This document shows positions 31,045 to 40,965 of a stretch of 64,000 nucleotides of DNA, one piece after another; within the stretch, counting starts at the first letter, position 1; each line of letters starts with the position of its first letter. The stretch is from contig NC_020156.1 of the NCBI RefSeq assembly GCF_000332115.1, forward strand, positions 2,357,501 through 2,421,500. Reading direction: 5' to 3'. A program made the position numbers and the translations under genes. Source of the DNA: Nonlabens dokdonensis DSW-6 (lineage in GTDB: Bacteria > Bacteroidota > Bacteroidia > Flavobacteriales > Flavobacteriaceae). The notes beneath the pieces are model-generated. The model searched no databases. It saw only the letters and a program-made list of their open reading frames with translations, and was not told where the DNA came from.

Positions 31045-33780
31045 TTACTCCTTAATCAATTTCAGACTTTGTTTTCCAGTTTTATTCTCAACTTCGATGA
31101 AATAAAGACCTGCTTTTAGATTAGAAATACTGATCGACTTCTCTAAGATATCATTTTGTAAAGTAATCATTTTCACGATTCTTCCTAAATGATCAAAGAT
31201 CTTTAAAGCTTTTATTTCAGATCGAGATTTAAGTGTTACTTCGTCCTTTGAAGGATTAGGGAATAGTGTTACACGATTTAAGCTTACATCTCCAAGTCCA
31301 GCTGTTTGAGCCACAGTAACCATGTAATCGTTTGTAATAATTGGGAAATTAAAGTCAAAGTAAATCTCTGCTTGATTCCCTATCATATCTCCTAACTGAA
31401 GTGTAGGTAACGACTTTATTTTGTAAATCAAGTAACCATCATTAGTCGCATCATTAAAATCTAGGTTGATGTTTTCAAAGATAAATTCAACTATGTTTCC
31501 TTCTATAATTCTAGTGCGCATAGGATGACTACTTGTTACTGGAATTAGCGTATTTATGTCGAGTTTAGAAAGGTCTATTTCATTTTTTACCACTATGTTA
31601 ATGGCACTTGCAGTTCCTGTATTTTCAAACCTTATTTTATAGTGCAAATCCTTACCTAAATCTGTTGGGTCTAAAATTTCTCCTTCAAGACATGCGATGT
31701 CATTAGGATCAAAAGAGTTCACAACAATCTGATCGTATTCAAAAGTGTTATCTGCGGTGTTGATATCAGTTATTCCAGAAGGAGCAGAGATATTACCGTT
31801 AAAAGTCAATACATCACCACCATTCACTGATGGTGTCTCTATAGGTGAGTTGATATTAAAAGTTAAATTAATAATACGTTCTTCGTTAGGTTGCATTGTG
31901 CCAAAATCCCATCGTATAATACCGTTGTTTATACTTTGGAAAACGGTGTCTGAATTTAAAAAATCCATTCTAGAATCGTCAAAACTTAAAAATAGAATAC
32001 CGTTTGAAGCTGCTGTTCCATTATTCTTATAGTGTAATTTATAGTCTGCATCAAAACCAGGTCTTGCCGGTTGATCTTCAAACATAATAGTAGAAAAATC
32101 TACAACTGTTCCATTAGGAATCAAACATATATCTTGAACAACATCTGGACTTCTCGTAGCAAAGTTTGCTGTAAAAAAAATTAATGAATTGTATAGTGCT
32201 GGTACAATAGGTTCTGGTGTGATCGTATACGTTCCTTCGGGCACATCAATTTGATAATCATATCCAGGCGATTCAAAAAAGATCGCACTAGACGTACCAT
32301 TATTAACAGTAAATTTAAAGTCTGTGAATCTAAGGTCATTAACAGAACAGCCGTTGAGGTCTGAGTCTATACGCACAGTACCCATAATTTGATGTAAATC
32401 GCCTCCTGGAGAAAAGGTGCAATAAGTATTCAAATTTACATTAGATATACCACTGTTGTTGAGAGCTGCTGATAAGGATAGTATTTCGTCATTATCACCA
32501 CATATATAATTGATATTATTAGTTCCAGTAAAGCTAATGATGTCTGTAATTCCATTTTTTATAATAAGTCGATCTATAGAACAATTATTAATTATAAAAT
32601 TATTACCAAAAGTTGAAGTGTCTGTTTTTAAAAATGACAATTCCTGAAGATTTACCTCGTTATTAAATTGAAGATAATCTAATTGATTTCCATTTTCCAA
32701 ACTTATATTTTCCAGTCCATTATTATCAGTATATAAGCCAAAAATGGAGTTATTATTTGCTTCTAAGTCGATTAGGTTAGGGTTATTTGTGATATTATTT
32801 CCAAAGAAGCCCACATTATTATTCATTTGAATTGATGTTAATAAAGGATTGTTTTCAATTTCAATTCCTGAAACAAATGCATTGTTATTATTGATAACAA
32901 GTGACGAGATATTAGTGTTTTTAATAAGTAATGAATCCAATTCTAACTTATTCGATAGACCAGTTAAAGACGTTAGCGGACAGTTGATAACAGACAGATA
33001 GTAAATACTAGTTTGACTAGATAAATCTAAAGCAGTGATAAGCGTGTTTTCCAGTTCTAAATTGCTAATATCGGGACTTGTGCTAACGTCTAAAACACTT
33101 ATGTTGTTATTGTTTAAAGATAGTGATTGTAGAAGAGTGTTTTGAGATAAGTCAATAGAATTTAAAGAGTTATCATTTAATTTAAGATTCAGGAGATTAT
33201 TATTTTGTGCAAGATCAATAGAGCTTAAGGAATTATTGTTAAGTCTTAGTAGTTCCAAATTTGGATTTTGAGTAACATCTATACTTGTTAAGCTATTATT
33301 TTCTAACGATAATTCTTTTAAATTAGGATTTTGTGTTACATCTATTGTGTTGATGGATGTATTGTCCAGCAATAATACTTCTAGGTTGGAAAGGTTACTT
33401 ACGTCAATATTGGAAACTTGATTATCGTCTACAATAACGGTTTTTAGTGAACTCATAAAAAAAACAGGAACATAATTTACTTGACTATTTCTAATGATTA
33501 ATTCCTCCAAGTTATTAAAAAACTGAATCCCTTCCAGCGATTGAATATTAACATTGAAACCCAAGTGTAGGATAGTAGCAGCATTAGCTTCAGACTGTTG
33601 GATTTGTCCGTCATTGTTTGTGTCTACATCAGAATCTGCGACTCCATTGCCAGTTGTGTCAGTTACATTGTTATTTACTAATATGTTTTTAAGTGCAACA
33701 TCAGGTATAGTAATTATTTGCGCAGTGGTAGCAAAACAAATTAAAAAAGTAATAGCAATAAATAAATAGTTGGTTTTCAA
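31045..33780 (-). CDS. Large secreted leucine-rich-repeat T9SS protein
   Basis: 911 residues. After a signal peptide there is an EF-hand-like segment (DTTGNGVADSDVDTNNDGQIQQSEA). It is followed by about 18 degenerate ~21-residue leucine-rich repeats (NLKELSLENNSLTSIDVTQNP ...) to about residue 440. Beta-sandwich modules of the DUF11/DUF7619 type follow (ADYKLHYKNNGTAASNGI, LHYKIRFENTGTASAINIVV), then a type A sorting domain (LFPNPSKDEVTLKS ... LKAGLYFIEV ... LKLIKE). A surface adhesin or binding protein is plausible. It interrupts the paa cluster. Confidence 0.85.
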   Translation of the reverse strand: MKTNYLFIAITFLICFATTAQIITIPDVALKNILVNNNVTDTTGNGVADSDVDTNNDGQIQQSEANAATILHLGFNVNIQSLEGIQFFNNLEELIIRNSQVNYVPVFFMSSLKTVIVDDNQVSNIDVSNLSNLEVLLLDNTSINTIDVTQNPNLKELSLENNSLTSIDVTQNPNLELLRLNNNSLSSIDLAQNNNLLNLKLNDNSLNSIDLSQNTLLQSLSLNNNNISVLDVSTSPDISNLELENTLITALDLSSQTSIYYLSVINCPLTSLTGLSNKLELDSLLIKNTNISSLVINNNNAFVSGIEIENNPLLTSIQMNNNVGFFGNNITNNPNLIDLEANNNSIFGLYTDNNGLENISLENGNQLDYLQFNNEVNLQELSFLKTDTSTFGNNFIINNCSIDRLIIKNGITDIISFTGTNNINYICGDNDEILSLSAALNNSGISNVNLNTYCTFSPGGDLHQIMGTVRIDSDLNGCSVNDLRFTDFKFTVNNGTSSAIFFESPGYDYQIDVPEGTYTITPEPIVPALYNSLIFFTANFATRSPDVVQDICLIPNGTVVDFSTIMFEDQPARPGFDADYKLHYKNNGTAASNGILFLSFDDSRMDFLNSDTVFQSINNGIIRWDFGTMQPNEERIINLTFNINSPIETPSVNGGDVLTFNGNISAPSGITDINTADNTFEYDQIVVNSFDPNDIACLEGEILDPTDLGKDLHYKIRFENTGTASAINIVVKNEIDLSKLDINTLIPVTSSHPMRTRIIEGNIVEFIFENINLDFNDATNDGYLIYKIKSLPTLQLGDMIGNQAEIYFDFNFPIITNDYMVTVAQTAGLGDVSLNRVTLFPNPSKDEVTLKSRSEIKALKIFDHLGRIVKMITLQNDILEKSISISNLKAGLYFIEVENKTGKQSLKLIKE

Positions 33781-33874
33781 AATAGTAAATTTTTGGTAAG
33801 ATAATTCCTAATCACTTATAATACCTAATTATGGTATTAAAATCTCTAATGCGTATTTTTGATGAGAGAATTCC

Positions 33875-33888
33875 GCTTTCGCGAAAGC
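33875..33888. repeat. HIP-like palindrome, copy 11 (paaJ upstream)
   Basis: Perfect copy extended to TTCCGCTTTCGCGAAAGCGG, 19 bp before the paaJ ATG. Confidence 0.9.
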
Positions 33889-33907
33889 GGACTAAAAAAA
33901 TAAATAA

Positions 33908-35116
33908 ATGAAAAACACATATATAATAGACGGTGTACGTACACCAATTGGAAATTACAAAGGAACATTATCCACCATTAGGCCAGATGATCTTGCAGCG
34001 CACGTAATAAAAACCGTAGTAGAAAGAAATCCCAATATCCCAAAAGACGCCTACGCAGATGTCATAATGGGTTGTGCCAACCAAGCTGGTGAGGATAATC
34101 GTAATGTAGCGCGCATGGCTGGATTACTTGCTGGCTTACCAGTTACAGTTCCAGGAGAAACGGTAAACAGATTGTGTAGTTCTGGATTGAGTGCTATTGT
34201 GCATGCGCATAGAGCCATACAAACTGGTGATGGCGATGTCTTTATTTCTGGTGGAGTAGAGAACATGACACGTGGACCACTGGTAATTGCAAAACCTAGT
34301 AGTGCTTTTGGAACGGATTCAAAGATGTATGATTCTAGTTTTGGATGGCGATTTGTCAATCACAAAATGGCTGAAATGTACGGTGTAGACGGAATGGGTA
34401 ATACAGCTGAAAACCTTGTAGAGAAATATACGATCTCTCGAGAAGATCAAGATGCCTTTGCAGCATGGTCACAGCAAAAAGCTGCTGCTGCTCAACAATC
34501 TGGAAGACTTGCTAAGGAAATAGTAGCCGTGGAGATTCCGCAACGTAAAAAAGATCCTATCATCTTTAAAGATGACGAATTTATAAGACCATCGACAACT
34601 AAAGAAATTCTTGCAAAATTACGTCCAGCCTTTAAAAAAGATGGTGGCTCTGTAACAGCAGGAAATTCTAGCGGATTGAACGATGGAGCTGCGGCCACTA
34701 TTATCGCAAGTGAAGATGCGGTTAAAAAATATAACTTAAAGCCTATTGCGAGAGTGGTGAGTAGTGCGGTAGTAGGCGTGGAGCCTCGTATTATGGGAAT
34801 AGGTCCTGTTGCAGCCAGTAATAAAGCACTAGAAAAAGCTGGATTGACTATGGATCATATGGATGTGATTGAACTGAATGAAGCATTTGCTTCACAAGCA
34901 CTTGCCTGTACAAGAGCTTGGGGACTTGCAGATGACGATCCACGTTTAAACCCTAATGGTGGATCTATTGCAATCGGTCATCCACTAGGTGTTACAGGAA
35001 CTCGACTAGCTTATAGTGCGGCTCTCGAACTCCAGTTGACTAAAAAGAAATATGCACTTATAACCATGTGCGTTGGCGTAGGACAAGGATATGCGATGGT
35101 AATAGAGAATGTTTAA
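33908..35116 (+). CDS. paaJ: 3-oxoadipyl-CoA / acetyl-CoA C-acetyltransferase PaaJ
   Basis: 402 residues. This thiolase cleaves 3-oxoadipyl-CoA (and the dehydrosuberyl analogue) to succinyl-CoA and acetyl-CoA. The nucleophile Cys90 lies in GETVNRLCSSGLSAIVHAHRAIQTGD, GGSIAIGHPLGVTGTR holds the catalytic His, and ITMCVGVGQGYAMV the second Cys. The active-site asparagine loop MDVIELNEAFASQALAC is present. The length is as expected. It is monocistronic-looking, with its own short palindrome-containing leader. Confidence 0.94.
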   Translation: MKNTYIIDGVRTPIGNYKGTLSTIRPDDLAAHVIKTVVERNPNIPKDAYADVIMGCANQAGEDNRNVARMAGLLAGLPVTVPGETVNRLCSSGLSAIVHAHRAIQTGDGDVFISGGVENMTRGPLVIAKPSSAFGTDSKMYDSSFGWRFVNHKMAEMYGVDGMGNTAENLVEKYTISREDQDAFAAWSQQKAAAAQQSGRLAKEIVAVEIPQRKKDPIIFKDDEFIRPSTTKEILAKLRPAFKKDGGSVTAGNSSGLNDGAAATIIASEDAVKKYNLKPIARVVSSAVVGVEPRIMGIGPVAASNKALEKAGLTMDHMDVIELNEAFASQALACTRAWGLADDDPRLNPNGGSIAIGHPLGVTGTRLAYSAALELQLTKKKYALITMCVGVGQGYAMVIENV

Positions 35117-35157
35117 AATTATAATTAACTTGCAGATAATCAATTAAATAAAATCAC

Positions 35158-35928
35158 ATGAAAAAATTATACACGTATTTAATAGTTTTTATATTATTCA
35201 GTGGTTTTATTCAGGCCCAAAATCCAGTCCTAACTGCAAGCGATTGGTTTTTAGAAGATCTATACGTAAACGGTAATTCTAATCTTCCATCTAGTATTAA
35301 TTATATTACTTATAATGTAGAATTAAGCTTTACAGATACTGGCACAAATTATCAATTTGAAACATCTGTGTGTCCTGGAGCGGCTGACATAGCTGGTACT
35401 TTTGTTTATCCTAACGCGACTACAAATACCATGACACTTCAGTTTGTAGCACAAACGTTAGCACTTTGTTGCGACCCTAACCCCAATGGTATCCAAAACC
35501 CTGATCAAGACTGTTTAGATTTAGCAGGTTATAGTGGTATGTACATGCAATTTTTTGCAACCGGAATATCCCTTGATTTTCACTATGATATCGCCACGCT
35601 AGGTATTACTAATACTACCACTTTAACTATTACAAACCCCAATGGTGATTATGCCCGATATGGAAGTGTGCCATTATCTATCGATGAGGTTACAAGTGAA
35701 ATCGATGTATTACTTGCCGCTAATCCTGTTAGAGATAGATTAATTCTTAAAGGATCGGATATAGATTACATTACAGATATTACGATATATGATCTAAGTG
35801 GTAAAAAATTATTGAACACAAATTTATACGATGAATTCATAGATATAAAAACATTAAAGTCTGGAATGTACTTATTACAAATTAAATTGTATGATAAGAT
35901 GAAGACTATTAGATTTATTAAAGAATAG
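35158..35928 (+). CDS. Secreted T9SS type A sorting-domain protein
   Basis: 256 residues. Signal peptide to about FIQAQ, a ~150-residue beta-rich domain with paired cysteines (SVCPGAAD, ALCCDPNPNG, DQDCLDLAG), and a clear type A C-terminal sorting domain (AANPVRDRLILKGSD ... KSGMYLLQIKLYDKMKTIRFIKE). It is similar in plan to small Flavobacteriaceae secreted proteins of unknown function. It is 41 bp downstream of paaJ in the same direction, so readthrough is possible. Confidence 0.8.
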   Translation: MKKLYTYLIVFILFSGFIQAQNPVLTASDWFLEDLYVNGNSNLPSSINYITYNVELSFTDTGTNYQFETSVCPGAADIAGTFVYPNATTNTMTLQFVAQTLALCCDPNPNGIQNPDQDCLDLAGYSGMYMQFFATGISLDFHYDIATLGITNTTTLTITNPNGDYARYGSVPLSIDEVTSEIDVLLAANPVRDRLILKGSDIDYITDITIYDLSGKKLLNTNLYDEFIDIKTLKSGMYLLQIKLYDKMKTIRFIKE

Positions 35929-36081
35929 AATTAAGGATCAAATAATTATAATCAGTCAACCGCAAGAAAACTTTTGCGTGTATACCTTTCAACATAATAC
36001 ATTAATTCCATTAAAAAATTGATGCAAAATGCACCAATCAATTAAGTAAAAACAAAACTGTTTGGTTTAATGTGTAATGAT

Positions 36082-36846
36082 TTAATCCAATCTTTCTATG
36101 AAAAAAGATGAAGTATCAACACTTCTCAAGTAAACGCGTCCAGCATCTTGAGTTTGACTCACGCGCACAGTTAACTCATCAAACGCGTTAAGATTGACGA
36201 TTTCAGTGATGGTAATACTTCCATAATCTGGGCTAGTAGTATTTGCAGAACTCATTTCTTGACTTCTATATATTCCACCTATTGTTGTACCATTTATTTG
36301 CAACCTACCTTCCACAGCAAGTAAGCGCGCAGTAGTATTATTTGAAGTTCCTTCAAAGGATAAATTTATAACGACTTTGTATCTGCCTGATTCGCGCACT
36401 TCTAAGGTGGTATTGCTGGCTACGCGATAAACTGTCGCATTATCATTGAAATACACATTTCCAAAAATTTGTGCGTCTCTACCAACAGTATTTTGATTAA
36501 AATTATTGGTAGAACTTCCTGAAACAGAATTTCTGAATTTAGCCATACCTCCCACAACTCCAAAAATAGGCTCCCAGCGGTTGTTTTTGAAAAAGTAATA
36601 ACCTGCTCCAGTTGTTGTATTAGTGTTATAAACTATAGTTCCATCTTCTGTTCCACTAGGCAAAGGAGCAACTGTGGAAAGATCATCTATGCTAACTTTA
36701 GGAAATAAAACTCCAGAAGTACCGGTAGGATCTTCAATTGTCAATGCAGCTCCCGTCGCCGGAGTATCTGTCCCGATCGCTACTTGCGCGTGTAAAAATG
36801 AGAAGGAAAGCAGTAAAAAAAATAATATGTAAAGAGATGTTTTCAT
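36082..36846 (-). CDS. Secreted tail-fibre-like protein, copy 1
   Basis: 254 residues with a signal peptide (to LHAQ). The opening VAIGTDTPATGAALTIEDPTGTSGVLFPKVSIDDLS...GTIVYNTNTTTGAGYYFFKNNRWEPI is a module common in flavobacterial exported proteins resembling phage tail-fibre heads. The C-terminal half is a C1q/TNF-like jelly-roll pattern (YKVVINLSFEGTSNNTTARLLAVEGRLQINGT ... IVNLNAFDELTVRVSQ). It is a paralogue of the next gene. The function is unknown. Confidence 0.7.
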   Translation of the reverse strand: MKTSLYILFFLLLSFSFLHAQVAIGTDTPATGAALTIEDPTGTSGVLFPKVSIDDLSTVAPLPSGTEDGTIVYNTNTTTGAGYYFFKNNRWEPIFGVVGGMAKFRNSVSGSSTNNFNQNTVGRDAQIFGNVYFNDNATVYRVASNTTLEVRESGRYKVVINLSFEGTSNNTTARLLAVEGRLQINGTTIGGIYRSQEMSSANTTSPDYGSITITEIVNLNAFDELTVRVSQTQDAGRVYLRSVDTSSFFIERLD

Positions 36847-36889
36847 TTGTAAGTTGGTTTAGGTCTATTCTCACTTTTCATGAGAATTA

Positions 36890-37717
36890 TTACCTTAGTT
36901 TTTCAATAATTATAGCAGATAGATTGGGATCACGTTGATAAACCGCAGTTGTGCCTTCAACTCTCGTGCAGTTTACAGCAACTTTATCTCCTGCATTTAG
37001 TTCGATAATTTCAGTAAAGTATAATGTTCCATCATCATCAATTCCTCCTCCAGGATCTCCAGTTCGATCCAATTCTGAACTTCTGTGGTAACTACCGTCA
37101 TATCTCACGACATTTGATGAATCTGTGATTTTTAATCTGCCTTGAATTGAGGCGCCTCCAGATACATTATCTTTCTCTAAACCTACGAAAACAGTAATTC
37201 TATAACGACCATCGTCGTCTACTTCTAAGTTTGTAAAACGCCCGTTAGCATCAGCTATTGGAGTGTATAGGGTAGAGGTTTCATCAAATACAGTATTGTC
37301 CATTAGCTCTACATCTACTCCAGCGCCTGCTTGATTTAAATTTACTGCAGCTACTGTTTCTATTGGGCCAGCGTGATCAAACTTTGCAGACCTATCAGCA
37401 AATAATTGAATAGGTGCCCATACAAAACCATTCCAGTAGAAATGACCTCTACCAGTAAATGCATTTGTATTATAAACCATTGTTCCTTCTTCTGTTCCCA
37501 CAGGAAGTGGTGCAATTGTATTTAAATCAACAATATCAGCATCTGGCAGTTTAACACCTTTGGTCCCGCTACCATCATCAACATGAAGAACAGTCCCGAC
37601 CGCAGGATCAGTTGTTCCTATACCGACTTGAGCAACAGTAAATTGACAAATCAAAAATGTTAAAATTAAAGCGAAGCTTACTTTCAAACTAGTGTTATCT
37701 TTGGTTAACGAATGCAA
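36890..37717 (-). CDS. Secreted tail-fibre-like protein, copy 2
   Basis: 275 residues, a paralogue of the preceding gene. It shares VGIGTTDPAVGTVLHVDDGSGTKGVKLPDADIVDLNTIAPLPVGTEEGTMVYNTN and the C-terminal jelly-roll (RYRITVFVGLEKDN ... EIIELNAGDKVAVNC). The signal peptide is preceded by an extra ~10 residues, so an internal start is possible. It probably forms an operon with the downstream copy (43-bp gap). Confidence 0.7.
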   Translation of the reverse strand: MHSLTKDNTSLKVSFALILTFLICQFTVAQVGIGTTDPAVGTVLHVDDGSGTKGVKLPDADIVDLNTIAPLPVGTEEGTMVYNTNAFTGRGHFYWNGFVWAPIQLFADRSAKFDHAGPIETVAAVNLNQAGAGVDVELMDNTVFDETSTLYTPIADANGRFTNLEVDDDGRYRITVFVGLEKDNVSGGASIQGRLKITDSSNVVRYDGSYHRSSELDRTGDPGGGIDDDGTLYFTEIIELNAGDKVAVNCTRVEGTTAVYQRDPNLSAIIIEKLR

Positions 37718-37864
37718 TATTACATGATAACAACCTTGTTATAAATTCATTTTAAGTTAATTAAATTATTTTTCTACAAGAGGCACATTAAACCGTTTAA
37801 GCGTATAAAAATTAACTGATTAACAGATAATTAACTTAAGGTTTATTAAACATTTCAGATTGCA

Positions 37865-37880
37865 ACTAACAATTGTTAGT
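37865..37880. promoter_or_regulatory. Operator 2 of paa regulon (ACTAACAATTGTTAGT)
   Basis: Perfect 16-bp palindrome 86 bp before paaZ. Its TTG is 18 bp from an ACATTTTG box, so it would cover the -33 region if that is the promoter. Confidence 0.65.
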
Positions 37881-37925
37881 CTTTAATTAGCACATTTTGT
37901 ATTTTCGTCTCACAATTGGCTTTCC

Positions 37926-37939
37926 GCTTTCGCGAAAGC
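37926..37939. repeat. HIP-like palindrome, copy 12 (paaZ upstream)
   Basis: Perfect copy 27 bp before the paaZ ATG, downstream of operator 2. Confidence 0.9.
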
Positions 37940-37966
37940 GAGATTACAACCATCTATTAAGAAATT

Positions 37967-40510
37967 ATGATCCTAGAAAGTTACATCAATGGCCAGTGGC
38001 AAGCTGGTGAAGAGAAATCTACACGTAATATGTATGACGCCATTACTGGTGACATCATAGGTCTTACAAGTACTGAAGGTTTAGATATTGCTAGTGCGTT
38101 GCAATATGGTCGCGATCATGGTAAGGTGTTGAGAGATATGACGTTTCAGCAACGTGGTAACATGATTAAAAAATTAGCACTTTATCTTAATAAAAGAAAA
38201 AAAGCGTTTTACGACATCAGTTACAAAACCGGTGCGACTAGAGCAGATAGCTGGGTAGATATAGAAGGTGGTTTTGGAAACCTATTTGCAAATGCAAGTC
38301 TTAGAAAACTCTTTCCAGATCAGAGTTATGCCGTAGAAGGTGATCCTATCGATTTATCGCGTGGTGGTCGTTTTATGGCACATCACATTCTAGTACCTCG
38401 CAAAGGTGTCGCCGTGCATATCAATGCATTTAATTTTCCAGTTTGGGGAATGTTAGAAAAATGTGCTGTAAACTGGATGGCCGGTATGCCAGCAGTCGTA
38501 TTGCCAGCGCCACAAACAGCCTTTTTAACAGAAGCTGTAGTACGCGAAATCATCAATTCAGGAATCCTTCCAGAAGGATCTTTACAACTCTTAAGTGGTT
38601 TGACCACAAGTATTCTAGATACGGTGAACTCACAAGATGTAGTCACCTTCACAGGTAGTGCGCATACCGGTAGAAAATTAAAAGCACATCCACGATTATT
38701 AGAAGAGTCAGTTCCGTTCACGATGGAGGCAGATTCATTAAATTCATCTGTCTTAGGACCAGATGCTGTTCCTGGAACTCCAGAATTTGACATATTTGTA
38801 AAAGAAGTACGTAAAGAGATGACCTCTAAAGCTGGACAAAAATGTACAGCGATTAGAAGAATTCTTGTCCCAGAAAACCTGATGGAAGACGTGCAAATCG
38901 AATTAGGAAAACAACTTTCTAAAACCGTTATAGGAGATCCTTTATTGAGAGAAACTCGCATGGGTGCTCTTATTAATAACGATCAAAGAGAAACTACTAA
39001 ATCACAAATTTCAAAAATTGCTCAAACCGCACAAATGGTTTATGGTAACCTAGATGAGGTAGAAATTTTAGGAGATCGCGCCCAAAAAGGAGCGTTTATG
39101 TCACCTATTTTAATGCGAGAAGATCAACCGTTTAAAAATACCGCAGCTCATGAAGTAGAATGTTTTGGTCCTGTGAGTACGTTGATGCCATATAAAAATC
39201 TAGATGAGGCGATTGAACTGGCTCATATGGGTAAAGGCTCGTTGGTGAGCAGTGTAGTTACTGGTGATGACGCTTTCGCGAAAGCGTATACCATAAACGC
39301 AGCATCGTCACATGGTAGAATATTGACTTTAAATAGAGATAGCGCACCACAATCCACAGGACATGGCTCTCCATTACCACTGTTAGTACATGGTGGACCA
39401 GGACGTGCTGGTGGCGGCGAGGAAATGGGTGGACTGCGAGGTATAAAACATTACATGCAGCGTTGTGCCGTTCAAGGAAGTCCAACTTCATTAACTGAAA
39501 TCACTGGAATTTATCAGCCTAATGGAGCTTATAAAAAAGCAGAGAATCATCCATTCTCATACCATTATGAGGATATCAAACCTGGAATGAGCCTAGAAAC
39601 TCATAAACGAACTCTGACTGATACTGATATCCAGAATTTTGCAAACTTAACTTGGGATCATTTCTATGCGCATACAGATATTACCAGTCTAGATGGAAGT
39701 ATTTTTAAGAAACGTACCGCCCACGGTTACTTTATCATCAGTGCCGCGGCAGGATTATTTGTTTATCCTAATAAAGGACCAGTAAGTGCAAATTATGGTC
39801 TAGAAGACATTCGTTTCTTGAGACCTTTATATCATAATGACACGATTTATGTACGCTTGACTTGTAAAGAAAAACGAGAAAGAGACGTTGCTGGTCGTGA
39901 ACATCCATCTGGTATTGTAAAATGGTATGTAGAGGTTTTTGATGCAGAGCCAGTAGATTATGAAAATGGAAAGACTGATGAAGAAGCAACAGCTTTGGTA
40001 GCGGTAGCGACCATTCTCACCATGGTAGAGAAAAAGCAAACGGTATTTCCAGAAATTACAGAAGGCTATATAAAGTCTGCTTTAGCGAAATTAGATGCAA
40101 ACGCAAAACCTAATTGGGGAACAATGACACCACAGCACATGGTAGAACATCTCGAGATGAGCTATAGAATTGCTAGTGGTGAGATTCAAGATTTTGAAGT
40201 TGCTACACCAGATGAATATCTAGAAAAAGTAGCAGCGACTTTGTGGAATTATGATAAAATGCCACAAAATCACAAAATGCCGTTGATGAAACAAGATGGA
40301 ACGCTTGAAGATTTAAAACATGAAGATCTTGAAACTGCTAAAGCTAAAATGCTAGAGGCACGTGAGGAATATCTAGAATATTTCAAACGTAACCCTAAAG
40401 CAACGACAAAGAATGCTGTTTTTGGTGAGTTGAGTAAGTACGAGTGGACTTTGTTGGAGAGAAAGCATGTATATCACCATCTAACTCAGTTTGGAATAAT
40501 TTCCGCGTAG
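37967..40510 (+). CDS. paaZ: Bifunctional oxepin-CoA hydrolase / aldehyde dehydrogenase PaaZ with extra C-terminal DUF1569-like domain
   Basis: 847 residues against about 680 in E. coli. Residues 1-510 are an aldehyde dehydrogenase with Glu254 (FTMEADSLNSS) and nucleophile Cys293 (KAGQKCTAIRR). Residues about 530-685 are a MaoC-type hydratase (YAHTDITSLDGSIFKKRTAHGYFIIS) that opens the oxepin ring. Residues about 690-847 (NWGTMTPQHMVEHLEMSYRIASGE ... NAVFGELSKYEWTLLERKHVYHHLTQFGII) look like a DUF1569/DinB-type helical bundle with potential metal histidines. The palindrome at 39272 gives DAFAKAY in the ALDH part. Confidence 0.92.
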   Translation: MILESYINGQWQAGEEKSTRNMYDAITGDIIGLTSTEGLDIASALQYGRDHGKVLRDMTFQQRGNMIKKLALYLNKRKKAFYDISYKTGATRADSWVDIEGGFGNLFANASLRKLFPDQSYAVEGDPIDLSRGGRFMAHHILVPRKGVAVHINAFNFPVWGMLEKCAVNWMAGMPAVVLPAPQTAFLTEAVVREIINSGILPEGSLQLLSGLTTSILDTVNSQDVVTFTGSAHTGRKLKAHPRLLEESVPFTMEADSLNSSVLGPDAVPGTPEFDIFVKEVRKEMTSKAGQKCTAIRRILVPENLMEDVQIELGKQLSKTVIGDPLLRETRMGALINNDQRETTKSQISKIAQTAQMVYGNLDEVEILGDRAQKGAFMSPILMREDQPFKNTAAHEVECFGPVSTLMPYKNLDEAIELAHMGKGSLVSSVVTGDDAFAKAYTINAASSHGRILTLNRDSAPQSTGHGSPLPLLVHGGPGRAGGGEEMGGLRGIKHYMQRCAVQGSPTSLTEITGIYQPNGAYKKAENHPFSYHYEDIKPGMSLETHKRTLTDTDIQNFANLTWDHFYAHTDITSLDGSIFKKRTAHGYFIISAAAGLFVYPNKGPVSANYGLEDIRFLRPLYHNDTIYVRLTCKEKRERDVAGREHPSGIVKWYVEVFDAEPVDYENGKTDEEATALVAVATILTMVEKKQTVFPEITEGYIKSALAKLDANAKPNWGTMTPQHMVEHLEMSYRIASGEIQDFEVATPDEYLEKVAATLWNYDKMPQNHKMPLMKQDGTLEDLKHEDLETAKAKMLEAREEYLEYFKRNPKATTKNAVFGELSKYEWTLLERKHVYHHLTQFGIISA
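39272..39285. repeat. HIP-like palindrome, copy 13 (inside paaZ)
   Basis: Perfect copy, frame AFAKA. Confidence 0.9.
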
Positions 40511-40522
40511 GCTTATTTGTAG

Positions 40523-40549
40523 GTCAAGCCGCTGCAGAGCGGCTTCGCT
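40523..40549. repeat. 27-bp REP-like hairpin, left of GIY-YIG element 2
   Basis: Begins GTCAAGCCGC and ends GCGGCTTCGCT. Its reverse complement matches 40930-40956 at 26 of 27 bases. Confidence 0.9.
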
Positions 40550-40588
40550 AAATGCTAAAGAGATGACAATAAAAATTCGTATTCCGCT

Positions 40589-40918
40589 ATGAAAACAATG
40601 TATACCTACATCATGGCTCATATAAAAAATAAGCTATTTTATGTAGGTGTGACAAACAATATTAAACAACGAGTCTTTGACCATAAAAATGCAACTTTTG
40701 AAACCCATGTAGGTAAGTATAATATTAAAGCATTAGTTTGGTTTGAGAAACACGATGAACCACTCGCAGCTATAAAAAGAGAAAAACTGATTAAAAAGTG
40801 GAAAAGAGAGTACAAGATTAATTTGATTGAGAGTGTAAATCCCGAATGGAACGATCTGGCTGCAGACTGGGATTTTACAGGCTTTATTACTAGTAAAGAA
40901 CGATTTAAAAAAGATTGA
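40589..40918 (+). CDS. GIY-YIG nuclease-family protein, element 2
   Basis: 109 residues (ATG 40598 is an alternative start). It has the single-domain UPF0213-like GIY-YIG fold: MYTYIMAHIKNKLFYVGVTNNIKQRVFDHKN gives the paired GIY/YIG strands and the catalytic Arg, PLAAIKREKLIKKWKREYKINLIESVNPEWNDL the Glu-bearing helix and the typical NPEWxDL end. Stand-alone members have no firmly established function; the fold suggests DNA or RNA cleavage. It sits between paaZ and an enoyl-CoA hydratase, in sense orientation, inside inverted 27-bp hairpins. Confidence 0.85.
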   Translation: MKTMYTYIMAHIKNKLFYVGVTNNIKQRVFDHKNATFETHVGKYNIKALVWFEKHDEPLAAIKREKLIKKWKREYKINLIESVNPEWNDLAADWDFTGFITSKERFKKD

Positions 40919-40929
40919 GATAAATAATA

Positions 40930-40956
40930 AGCGAAGCCGCTATGCAGCGGCTTGAC
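40930..40956. repeat. 27-bp REP-like hairpin, right of GIY-YIG element 2
   Basis: Inverted partner of 40523-40549 and a relative of 20569-20595 in the same orientation. Confidence 0.9.
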
Positions 40957-40965
40957 AGTTCAAGA

